NCBI RefSeq assembly: GCF_025136295.1
Contig: NZ_CP062788.1
Span: 2,398,501 to 2,462,500, forward strand
Direction of reading: 5' to 3'
From: Aestuariispira ectoiniformans
GTDB lineage: Bacteria > Pseudomonadota > Alphaproteobacteria > UBA8366 > Aestuariispiraceae
Length of the DNA stretch: 64,000 nucleotides
Below the pieces are notes generated by a model. The model worked only from the letters and a program-made list of their open reading frames with translations, made no database searches and was not told the DNA's origin. Of this stretch, positions 8,876 to 16,375 are shown piece after piece (position 1 is the stretch's first letter; every line of letters begins with the position of its first letter). A program made the translations under genes and the position numbers.

Positions 8876-9547
8876 ATGCGCATGCTTCTTGTGGAAGATA
8901 ACAACGACCTGGCGGAGATGATTGTGGATCGGTTTCGTGCCGATGGCCACGCCATGGACCATGAGGTCGACGGCAGCCAGGCAGAGCAGCTTTTGCGGCA
9001 CAGCCGTTTCGATATCATCATTCTGGATATCAACCTGCCGGGGATGAGCGGATATGACGTTCTGCGCACCATGCGGGCGCGTGGGGATGCCACGCCGGTT
9101 CTGGTCCTGACCGCGCGTTCGGAAATTGATGACCGTATCATCGGCCTTGATACCGGGGCCGACGATTATCTTGTAAAGCCGTTTGACTATGGCGAACTGG
9201 CTGCGCGTTGCCGCGCCCTGGTGCGCAGGCGGGCGGGAGAGGCCAGCAACAATTTCCTTTGCGGGAACCTGCAGTATGACCGGGGAGCAAAACGCGCAAC
9301 CGTGGACGGTGTTGATCTGGAACTGCGTCAGCGCGAGATTCAATTGCTGGAAGCTTTTCTGGGCAGTCTCGGGAAGGTGCTGTCCAAGGAAGAAGTTGCC
9401 GACAAAATCTACAGGTTTGATGAGGCCCCCAGTCTGAACGCGGTGGAACAGGCGGTCACCCGCCTGCGTCGGAAATTGAAGGGCTCGCCGCTGACCATCA
9501 GGACAATTCGCGGCCTTGGATATATTGCCAATGCACGGGACGACTAA
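8876..9547 (+). CDS. TctD-like response regulator (OmpR family)
   Basis: Cytoplasmic DNA-binding response regulator, 223 aa. The receiver domain (residues 1-115) has the acidic pair in LLVEDNND, phosphoacceptor Asp51 in ILDINLPGMSG, Thr in VLTARS and Lys in YLVKPFD. The winged-helix domain (about 125-220) ends with TIRGLGYIA, typical of OmpR/PhoB. It overlaps the next gene, a sensor kinase, and is divergent from tctCBA, the classic tctD position, so it probably activates the carboxylate transporter. AAGGAG lies 12 bases before the ATG; an internal start at 8882 is possible. Confidence 0.92.
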   Translation: MRMLLVEDNNDLAEMIVDRFRADGHAMDHEVDGSQAEQLLRHSRFDIIILDINLPGMSGYDVLRTMRARGDATPVLVLTARSEIDDRIIGLDTGADDYLVKPFDYGELAARCRALVRRRAGEASNNFLCGNLQYDRGAKRATVDGVDLELRQREIQLLEAFLGSLGKVLSKEEVADKIYRFDEAPSLNAVEQAVTRLRRKLKGSPLTIRTIRGLGYIANARDD

Positions 9548-10958
9548 GGGAGGAACCGCATATTCCCTGCGGCGGCGGCTCATGGTCGCCATGATGGTGG
9601 GGTTCATCATTATCTTGTCGGTCGTATCCGTAGGCCTATGGGGCTATGCCCGCAATGCCGCCAACAGCACATATGACCTGTTGCTGGACGGGGCATCCAT
9701 TGCCGTTCTGGAACGCATTTCCATGACGCCGGAAGGCGTTGCAATTGATTTTCCGCCGTCGGCACTGGAAATTCTGGGGCTTGCCCGTGAGGATCGTGTC
9801 TTCTATCGGATATTCACGGGAAATGGTCAGACGCTGACGGGCCGGTCCGATCTGCCTTTACCCAGACGAGGGGGCAAAAACCCGGATAGCCAGTTCTACG
9901 ATGCCGACTACAGTGGAGAGACCGTTCGTTTTATCCTGCGCGGACGGCAGATACCCGGGCCGAAAGCACCGCAGTGGATCAATGTGCAGATCGGCCAGAC
10001 GCGTGCCGCCCGCGATGAAATGCAACGGGACCTCTTTTCCAATGGCCTGTTGGGGCTGACAGCCCTTGCGGTGATCGGCCTGATCTTCGTGCGCATCGGG
10101 ATTAATCTGGCCCTGCGTCCCCTGTCGGGGATCGAGGCGGATATCCGCAATCGCGAGCCCAGCGACCTCGCGCCCCTGAAAGCGACGCCGCCGCGCGAGG
10201 TGGAAAGTCTGATCGGCACGATCAACGCCTTCATGCGCCGGTTGGAAACCAGCAAAGACAATGCCCAGACCTTCATTGCCGATGTTGCCCATCAGTTGCG
10301 GACGTCCCTGTCTTCCCTGCGTGGACAACTTGAACTTGCAGCCGAACAGAAAGACCCGAAACTTGCCGCCGCGCGTCTGGAAAAAGCATCCGATCAGGTG
10401 GGGCGCACTATCAGGCTGACCAATCAGTTGTTGTCCCACGCCATGGTAATCCACCGTGCCGACAGCCAATTGCGGGACCGTGTCGATATCGAGGCGCTTG
10501 TCAAAACGGCGCTGGAGGAAATCATCCGGGATGATGTCGATTCCCGCATGGATTATGAGTTCCATATGGATGAGGCACGGGCAGGCGACATGGTGGTGGC
10601 CGGTGATGCAATCGCCCTGCGTGAGGCGCTGCGCAATGTGATTGATAACGCCAGGAAACACGGCGCATCCGGTGGACTTGTGCGGATTGAACTGAGTGAT
10701 CAACTGGTTGCGGGGAACCCTGCCATTGCTATTGCGGTGGAAGATAACGGTCCGGGTGTTGCCCCGGAAGAATACGACAACGTTCTGAAGCGTTTCTATA
10801 CAATCGGGGGAAAAGGAGAGAGCGGCATCGGACTTGCCATAGTGAAAGCCGTCGTCGAAGGGCATGAGGGAACGCTGTCCCTTTCAAGGGCGTCTGGCGG
10901 CGGGCTTCGGGTGCAAATGGTTCTGCCTGTTGGTGAGATCAAGGGAGATCAGGTGTGA
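9531..10958 (+). CDS. TctE-like sensor histidine kinase
   Basis: Inner-membrane sensor kinase of 475 aa, partner of the preceding regulator. Membrane helix 1 (about residues 18-42) is followed by a periplasmic 2CSK_N-like region, helix 2 (about 165-190) and a HAMP region. The HisKA motif ADVAHQLRTSLSSLRGQLE carries the phosphorylated His near residue 254. The HATPase domain shows VIDNARKHG (N box), DNGPGV (G1) and GIGLAIV (G2). The first ATG at 9531 overlaps the regulator by 17 bases; a TTG at 9516 is the alternative. It probably senses an extracellular carboxylate, perhaps with the binding protein encoded next. Confidence 0.9.
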   Translation: MHGTTKGGTAYSLRRRLMVAMMVGFIIILSVVSVGLWGYARNAANSTYDLLLDGASIAVLERISMTPEGVAIDFPPSALEILGLAREDRVFYRIFTGNGQTLTGRSDLPLPRRGGKNPDSQFYDADYSGETVRFILRGRQIPGPKAPQWINVQIGQTRAARDEMQRDLFSNGLLGLTALAVIGLIFVRIGINLALRPLSGIEADIRNREPSDLAPLKATPPREVESLIGTINAFMRRLETSKDNAQTFIADVAHQLRTSLSSLRGQLELAAEQKDPKLAAARLEKASDQVGRTIRLTNQLLSHAMVIHRADSQLRDRVDIEALVKTALEEIIRDDVDSRMDYEFHMDEARAGDMVVAGDAIALREALRNVIDNARKHGASGGLVRIELSDQLVAGNPAIAIAVEDNGPGVAPEEYDNVLKRFYTIGGKGESGIGLAIVKAVVEGHEGTLSLSRASGGGLRVQMVLPVGEIKGDQV

Positions 10959-11992
10959 GACGGCTGACGACAATGGCCCGGATTCTTGCCTGCCTGACCC
11001 TTGCCGGTTGGCCCGTCGGGGATGTTCAGGCAGAGGTCCTGCATATTTTCAGTGCAACGGACACGGCCGCGATCCAACCCGTTATTGATGGTTTCGAGAA
11101 GGCCCATCCTGACCTGACCGTGGACTATGTGGAGTTCAACACCAGCGAACTTCACACGGCAATTCTTGAGGATACATCCGCGCCTGTTGATGTCGTGATC
11201 AGTTCGGCGATGGATCTTCAGGTGGATCTGGTCAACCGCGGGCTGGCACAGCGCTTCACACCCGCCATGGACGCACCGCCGGATTGGGCGCAGTGGCGTA
11301 ACGAGCTTTATGGCTTCACCTTCGAACCGGTCGCCGTGGTATACAACCGCGCTGCCTTTCAGGGGCGTCGTCTGCCACGAACGCGGTCACAGCTTGCCGG
11401 GGCAATCAGGGATGATCCGGCTTTCTATAATGGGCGCATTGGTACTTATGATATCGCACAGTCCGGTGTCGGTTTCCTTTTTGCCGCCCAGGACGCGCGG
11501 CGAGGCTATCAGTTTCCGAGGCTTGTGGAATCGCTGGGGCGGGCACATGCGAAGACCTATTGCTGTTCATACAAGATATTCGATGCGGTGGCCGACGGAA
11601 GTCTCGTGTTCGGCTACAACGTCATGGGGTCCTATGCCCTGGAGCGAACCCAGCGTGACAAACGCCTCGGGATTTATCTGCTTGAGGATTATGCGCTGGT
11701 GATGACCCGCACGGCCTTCATCCCGAAAAGGTCGGAAAACAAGGATGATGCCAAGGCTTTTATCAATTATCTGCTGTCATCGCGCGGGCAGAGGAAAATT
11801 GCGGAAGGGTCTGCCCTGATTGCCATTCGGCAGGAACAAAGAACGGCACCGGGGATCGTCGCATTGACTTCTGGTAAGCCGCTGCTTCCGATCCGGCTTG
11901 GCCCGGGGCTTCTGGGTTATCTGGATAAAATGAAAAAAGAACAGTTTCTGAAAGACTGGCGCACCACAATGGCCGGTCCACCCAATCAATAA
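10955..11992 (+). CDS. Orphan periplasmic substrate-binding protein (COG1840-like) with TctDE
   Basis: 345-aa secreted protein with a signal peptide (about residues 1-27, cleavage near VQA-EV) and the type 2 periplasmic binding fold of the AfuA/FbpA-like family. It begins LHIFSATDTAAIQPVIDGF and contains PVDVVISSAMDLQ. Its GTG start overlaps the kinase stop by four bases (GTGA) with AGGGAGA upstream, so it is co-translated with the two-component pair. No permease or ATPase accompanies it. I infer an accessory ligand sensor for the TctE-like kinase; a binding protein for a transporter elsewhere is the alternative. Confidence 0.82.
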   Translation: MRRLTTMARILACLTLAGWPVGDVQAEVLHIFSATDTAAIQPVIDGFEKAHPDLTVDYVEFNTSELHTAILEDTSAPVDVVISSAMDLQVDLVNRGLAQRFTPAMDAPPDWAQWRNELYGFTFEPVAVVYNRAAFQGRRLPRTRSQLAGAIRDDPAFYNGRIGTYDIAQSGVGFLFAAQDARRGYQFPRLVESLGRAHAKTYCCSYKIFDAVADGSLVFGYNVMGSYALERTQRDKRLGIYLLEDYALVMTRTAFIPKRSENKDDAKAFINYLLSSRGQRKIAEGSALIAIRQEQRTAPGIVALTSGKPLLPIRLGPGLLGYLDKMKKEQFLKDWRTTMAGPPNQ

Positions 11993-12089
11993 TCCGCCTT
12001 TCGGGGGAGCATCAACGGCACCCGGAACGTTGGACAAGATAAAAAATCAGTAATCTACGCAAGCTTTGTTGTATGGGAAGGGTAGCAGC

Positions 12090-13157
12090 ATGGAAAAATT
12101 CGAAAAATATCTCAACCGGGACATGCTGCTGAAACTGGCACTGGCGCTTGCCGTGGGAGGCAGTGGCGGTGTTATCGCCCATTTCCTGCACGTTCCCCTG
12201 GGATGGATGCTCGGGTCCATGCTGGCAACTTTCGTGGCAAGCATGCGTCGGCTGCCTGTTGCGGTTCCCATGCGCCTGCGTGCGACAATGCTGGGGGTGC
12301 TTGGCGTATATCTGGGGTCTTCATTCGGGCCGGAAACATTGCATTATATGGTTGAATGGCCGTTCTCGATGGCCGCCGTCGTGATCTATGTGCCTTTGAT
12401 GACGGCCATTACCGCCTTTTTCTATCTGAAGGTTGCCGGGATGGACCGTGCGACGGCGGTGTTTTCCGCGACACCGGGCGGGTTGACGCCCATGGTCGTG
12501 CTGGGTGGTGCTGCTGGTGGAGACGAGCAGAAAATCGCCGTGACGCAAAGCCTGCGCGTGATGGTGCTGGTCTTTTCCACGCCGTTGATGGTCTTCAATT
12601 TCCTTGATGCGCCAACCGCAGAGGCGGAGGTGGTGCAGCTCATATCATTGGCTGACGCAGCCATCATCGTCGTCGCTGTGATCGCGGGCATCCTGATCGC
12701 CCGGCGCATCGGCATGCCTGCGGCGGAAATGACCGGTGCGATGTTTGTCACGGGTGGCCTATATATTTCAGGCGTGGTTCAGGGCGCCCTGCCGGAATGG
12801 CTGCTGGCAGTGACGTTGCTGGTCCTCGGGTCTGCAATCGGAAGCCGTTTCTCCGGAATTCCGCGAGGTGTCCTGATACGCCTGTCGGGATTTGCCATGC
12901 TGGCTATCGTTTTGATCTTTGCCGTCACTGCAGTTGTCGCAGCCATCCTGTCGTCACTGTTGGGGTTCGATTATATGTCGGTCCTTTTGGCCTTTGCGCC
13001 GGGCGGGGTTGCGGAAATGTCCCTGATTGCGGTGGCACTGAATGTGGAGCCCAGTTTCGTGGCCTTCCATCATGTCGTACGGATTTTCGTTATTTTGCTG
13101 CTGGCGCCCCTGCTTTCGCGCTGGCTTCGTCAGGCCCCGGCCAGACAAGGGGACTGA
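12090..13157 (+). CDS. AbrB-family integral membrane protein
   Basis: 355 aa, about ten membrane helices, in two homologous halves. Half one has GWMLGSMLATFVASMRRLP and FSATPGGLTPMVVLGGAAGGD; half two repeats the pattern with AFAPGGVAEMSLIAVALN. The duplicated (S/F)xxPGG(L/V)xEM(S/V) loops are the AbrB/AimA signature. E. coli AbrB was once called a regulator, but the protein is plainly a membrane protein of poorly known, possibly transport, function. The start at 12090 has GGGAAGGGTAG upstream. It follows the TctDE-binding-protein operon on the same strand after 97 bases. Confidence 0.85.
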   Translation: MEKFEKYLNRDMLLKLALALAVGGSGGVIAHFLHVPLGWMLGSMLATFVASMRRLPVAVPMRLRATMLGVLGVYLGSSFGPETLHYMVEWPFSMAAVVIYVPLMTAITAFFYLKVAGMDRATAVFSATPGGLTPMVVLGGAAGGDEQKIAVTQSLRVMVLVFSTPLMVFNFLDAPTAEAEVVQLISLADAAIIVVAVIAGILIARRIGMPAAEMTGAMFVTGGLYISGVVQGALPEWLLAVTLLVLGSAIGSRFSGIPRGVLIRLSGFAMLAIVLIFAVTAVVAAILSSLLGFDYMSVLLAFAPGGVAEMSLIAVALNVEPSFVAFHHVVRIFVILLLAPLLSRWLRQAPARQGD

Positions 13158-13161
13158 TCCA

Positions 13162-13190
13162 GAGAAGCCTGGGAAAAATCGGGCTTCTTC
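13162..13190 (+). terminator. Possible weak terminator after AbrB gene
   Basis: AGAAGCC (13163-13169) can pair with GGCTTCT (13182-13188) across a 12-base loop, followed only by a T/C-rich stretch (TCCTTAAT). Placed four bases after the stop of the membrane protein; weak without a clean T-run. Confidence 0.35.
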
Positions 13191-13335
13191 CTTAATGCAT
13201 GTTAGTGAAGCGGGAGCATCGTTTCTCCATAAGGGGCAGGCGAACGGATATTGACGTTCGCTTTGTTTCCATCGGCCAGGAAAAACACCAGCAACGAGGC
13301 TGCGTGCTGTGGTGGTCGATCAAGGTTCTGGAGAG

Positions 13336-14079
13336 ATGATGATGCAGGATAAAAATCAACGCGTTGCTTTGGTGACGGGCGGAACACGGGGCATCGGGGA
13401 GGCTGTCAGCCGCGCCCTGTTACAGGCAGGAATGACTGTGATCGCCACTTACCACAGCAATGATCATGCGGCGCAGGCCTTTGCCAGGACAAGCGGTATC
13501 ACCGGCGTCTATAAATGGGATGTCGGTGATTTCGATGCTTGCGCCAAGGGGGTGAAAACAGTCGAGGAGCACCATGGACCCATTGATATTCTCGTAAACA
13601 ACGCAGGGATCACCGCGGATGCGACGCTCCATAAGATGCAACAGGAACAATGGTCCGCGGTCATCCATACAAACCTGAATTCCTGTTTCAACATGTGCCG
13701 CAATGTCATTGAAGGGATGCGGGATCGCCGTTATGGCCGTATCGTGAATATATCCTCGATCAATGGGCAGAAGGGCCAGTTCGGCCAGACCAATTACGCT
13801 GCAGCCAAAGCCGGTATCCTGGGATTTACGAAGGCGCTTGCCCTCGAGACGGCGCATTGCGGCGTGAAGGTTCATGCCGTGGCCCCCGGATATACGGAAA
13901 CCGACATGGTATCCGCCGTGCCTGAGAAGGTCAGGGCGCAGATCATTGAGCAGATTCCCGTTGGTCGCCTCGGCCACCCTGACGAGATTGCGCGTGCGGT
14001 ACGCTTTCTGGCTTCAGAAGATGCAGGCTTTGTGACGGGCGCGACCTTCAGCCTTAATGGTGGTCAGTATATGGCGTGA
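13336..14079 (+). CDS. phaB: Acetoacetyl-CoA reductase PhaB (SDR)
   Basis: NADPH-dependent reduction of acetoacetyl-CoA to (R)-3-hydroxybutyryl-CoA, the monomer for PhaC. 247-aa classical SDR: TGGTRGIG (about residues 13-20) binds the cofactor, NNAG follows strand 4, and the catalytic set is Ser in NISSIN and Tyr/Lys in YAAAK. The stretch GMRDRRYGRIVNISSINGQK is characteristic of PhaB as against FabG. Three in-frame ATGs at 13336, 13339 and 13342 follow TGGAGAG, so the exact start is open by two residues. It stands alone, 8 kb from phaC. Confidence 0.93.
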   Translation: MMMQDKNQRVALVTGGTRGIGEAVSRALLQAGMTVIATYHSNDHAAQAFARTSGITGVYKWDVGDFDACAKGVKTVEEHHGPIDILVNNAGITADATLHKMQQEQWSAVIHTNLNSCFNMCRNVIEGMRDRRYGRIVNISSINGQKGQFGQTNYAAAKAGILGFTKALALETAHCGVKVHAVAPGYTETDMVSAVPEKVRAQIIEQIPVGRLGHPDEIARAVRFLASEDAGFVTGATFSLNGGQYMA

Positions 14080-14163
14080 TGACCTAAACCGGCCCGTCGG
14101 TTGGGGCAGAGGGCGAATTGCCGAAAAGCTCTGCCTCCAGCGAGGGCCGGATTGGGTCTGTCG

Positions 14164-14994
14164 TCAATGATGCACAAACAAAGGGGCCAGGCATTTCTCC
14201 AGAAGCTTTTGCGTCGTAGAACCGAAGAAGTAATCCCTGAGATGGGTATTGCTAAAGGCCCCCATGACCACCATTGATTTGTCACTGCTGTAGTCCAGGA
14301 TCACACTGGCCGGTGCGCCGCGTGTTACTTCACAGGCGACCGTTGCCGTGATGCCATGGCTGCTCAACAGGGCACTGGCATGTGCCGCATGTCTTTTGGC
14401 TTCTTCCTCATTCTTGTCGACGCATAGCAGGGTGACATTCTGTTTTTTTGCCAACCCCAACAGAACGAACATATGCAAGGCGTGCGATGCGCTCAGGCTT
14501 CCGTCATAGGCGATCAGGACGCCGCCACCGGCCGCGGGGGGATGGGAAGACGTCAGTATAATGGGGCGCGGATCGTCCCGGATGAGCCGCACGACCGTAT
14601 CCGACGGACTGTTGTGGCCTGCAAAGTGGAAGGTCGTGTCCTTGCCCACGACGATCAGGTCGTTGCCCTGTGCCTCTTCTTCTATTGTTCCGACCGGTGC
14701 GCCGATCTTTTCAATAAGCTCGAAGGACACCTTTGCTGTCTCGCATTGATCGTCGAAGCTATCCACCAGATCGTGAAGTTTCCGGCTCATGGATTTACGC
14801 AGCGAGGCAACGCGATGTTCGTGATAATAACCGGTTCCGATCGGTCGGGCCCGGGGAGCTTCGATCCAGGGTTTGTCCAATACGGCAAGGCCTTTGATAC
14901 TGGCGCCCAGGCGTTTTGCCAATGCAATGGACAGGTCCTGTGCGACCTGGCTTCCCTTGGTCTCGTCGATTGCAACCAACAAACTCTTCAACAT
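14164..14994 (-). CDS. Tandem universal stress protein (UspA family)
   Basis: Cytoplasmic protein of 276 aa made of two Usp domains. Domain 1 (residues 1-145) starts LKSLLVAIDETKGS and has LIVVGKDT. Domain 2 (about 150-276) has VLIAYDGSLSASHAL and the ATP-binding type motif VVMGAFSNTHLRDYFFGSTTQKLL, with the GxxG-9x-G(S/T) spacing. It probably binds ATP and acts in stress survival; the target is unknown. Ribosome site AGGAGAC precedes the ATG. It is convergent with phaB; the 84-base spacer holds only a weak imperfect hairpin. Confidence 0.88.
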   Translation of the reverse strand: MLKSLLVAIDETKGSQVAQDLSIALAKRLGASIKGLAVLDKPWIEAPRARPIGTGYYHEHRVASLRKSMSRKLHDLVDSFDDQCETAKVSFELIEKIGAPVGTIEEEAQGNDLIVVGKDTTFHFAGHNSPSDTVVRLIRDDPRPIILTSSHPPAAGGGVLIAYDGSLSASHALHMFVLLGLAKKQNVTLLCVDKNEEEAKRHAAHASALLSSHGITATVACEVTRGAPASVILDYSSDKSMVVMGAFSNTHLRDYFFGSTTQKLLEKCLAPLFVHH

Positions 14995-15116
14995 GATATG
15001 GTCTCCTGCCTCCTGAAACCGGTCATTCCATGAATTGCCGTTGATTATAATGCTTTGTCACCTAACAGCATTGATATGGATTACTGCTGTGGGTGTTGTT
15101 GCCGCTGGCCGCCTTC

Positions 15117-15755
15117 TTAGTTCAGAAATGGTTTCATCAGGTCCTGCACTTCCCCGTCGCTGGTCTGAGAGAAGTCGTCATACCATTGTCCGACGCCGAA
15201 AAACGGGTAAGGGGTTGCCAGACAGACCACCCGGTCCGCGATCCTCTGTAGTTCGTCACAGGTCTCGGCGGGGGCGACCGGGATCGCGGCAACTGTTTCT
15301 TTTGCCCCGGCCTGTTTTGTCGCTGCGATGGCGGCCTTCATCGTTGCGCCGGTGGCCACGCCATCGTCAATCAGGATAATCGTCTTGTCCTTGATGGCCG
15401 GTGGGCGGTTCTCCCCCCGGTACAGGGTATTTCGTCGGTCCAGTTCGGCCTTTTCCTCGCTTGTCACCTGATCGAGGGTTTCCTCGCTGACGCCGGAAGA
15501 AACAATCACGCTATCGTTCAGGACCCTGACGTCGCCAAGCGCGATAGCGCCCATTGCCAGTTCCCTATGGCCGGGAAGGCCAAGCTTGCGCACAAGCATG
15601 AGGTCCATCGGCAGGTCGAGGGTTTTTGCAACTTCGGCGGCAACCGGCACGCCGCCCCGGGGCAGTGCCAGAAGCAGAATGTCCGGCTTTCCGGAATAGT
15701 CCTGCAGAGGGTCGGCCAACCGGCGGCCGGCTTCAATTCGGTTGCGAAAAGTCAT
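15117..15755 (-). CDS. Predicted phosphoribosyltransferase (COG1926-like)
   Basis: 212-aa type I phosphoribosyltransferase-fold protein. The PRPP loop is IILIDDGVATGATMKAAI (about residues 122-139), with acidic DD followed by GVATGAT. An upstream conserved segment LLALPRGGVPVAAEVA and VRKLGLPGHRELAMGAI match the COG1926 family often found beside stress and dienelactone-hydrolase genes. The actual base or substrate is unknown. The start at 15755 has AAGGA seven bases upstream; a frame extension to 15800 lacks a good site. It is divergent from the next gene, and with the Usp gene suggests a stress island. Confidence 0.85.
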   Translation of the reverse strand: MTFRNRIEAGRRLADPLQDYSGKPDILLLALPRGGVPVAAEVAKTLDLPMDLMLVRKLGLPGHRELAMGAIALGDVRVLNDSVIVSSGVSEETLDQVTSEEKAELDRRNTLYRGENRPPAIKDKTIILIDDGVATGATMKAAIAATKQAGAKETVAAIPVAPAETCDELQRIADRVVCLATPYPFFGVGQWYDDFSQTSDGEVQDLMKPFLN

Positions 15756-15904
15756 CCTGGTTTTCCTTAATGTTTCCTGCCAGGGATCAGGGGGCGGCAA
15801 CAGGAGATGTCAGCGTCAGTGTATGATTCAGATTAACCCTCAATCTCCGCTGCCATGTTATGATAACGTATTAAATGACATAGCTGAACAAGAGAGATGG
15901 TCTT

Positions 15905-16351
15905 ATGGCTAGCACCAATTGGATCGTTGTTGCAGACGGGGCTCGGGCGCGCATTCTTTCCGCAAAGGACCGGCTTCGCTTTCATGACCTGGCAGTTGTC
16001 GAGGAACTGGAAACCGATAACAGGCCCAGTCGGGAGATTGCGTCGGACAAGCCGGGCCGGACCTATGACAGTGGCGGCGCCGGTCGCCATGCGAAGGAAG
16101 AACCAACCGACCCGCATCGCCACCAGCAGGATGTTTTTGCCGCCGAACTTGCTGAATTGTTGGACAAAAAACGCAAGGCTGGTACCTTTGATGCGTTGAT
16201 GGTTGTGGCTCCGCCAAGGATGTTGGGGGATCTTCGATCGCATATGTCCGCCGAACTCGCACGGATGGTGACGTCGGAAATGAATAAGGATCTGACCAAG
16301 GTTGCTGTTGCCGATTTGCCAGGGCATCTGTCCGATTTCATCGAAACCTGA
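15905..16351 (+). CDS. Host-attachment / baeRF family protein
   Basis: 148 aa, soluble, matching the family annotated as required for attachment to host cells, which is distantly related to archaeal/eukaryotic release-factor-like (baeRF) domains. Visible landmarks are the start TNWIVVADGARARIL, a charged mid-region with GGAGRHAKEE and DPHRHQQDVF, and LMVVAPPRMLGDLR. No signal or membrane segment, so a role on the cell surface is unlikely despite the name. AAGAGAG lies ten bases before the ATG. It stands between stress-type genes and the SLC13 transporter. Confidence 0.82.
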   Translation: MASTNWIVVADGARARILSAKDRLRFHDLAVVEELETDNRPSREIASDKPGRTYDSGGAGRHAKEEPTDPHRHQQDVFAAELAELLDKKRKAGTFDALMVVAPPRMLGDLRSHMSAELARMVTSEMNKDLTKVAVADLPGHLSDFIET

Positions 16352-16375
16352 TTTTCACGGCCTCAAAGGGCTTCT

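Noticed and set aside
14100-14163. Convergent terminator between phaB and the Usp gene
   Set aside because: GGCAGAG/CTCTGCC pairs only around a long loop and no T-run follows; too weak to list.
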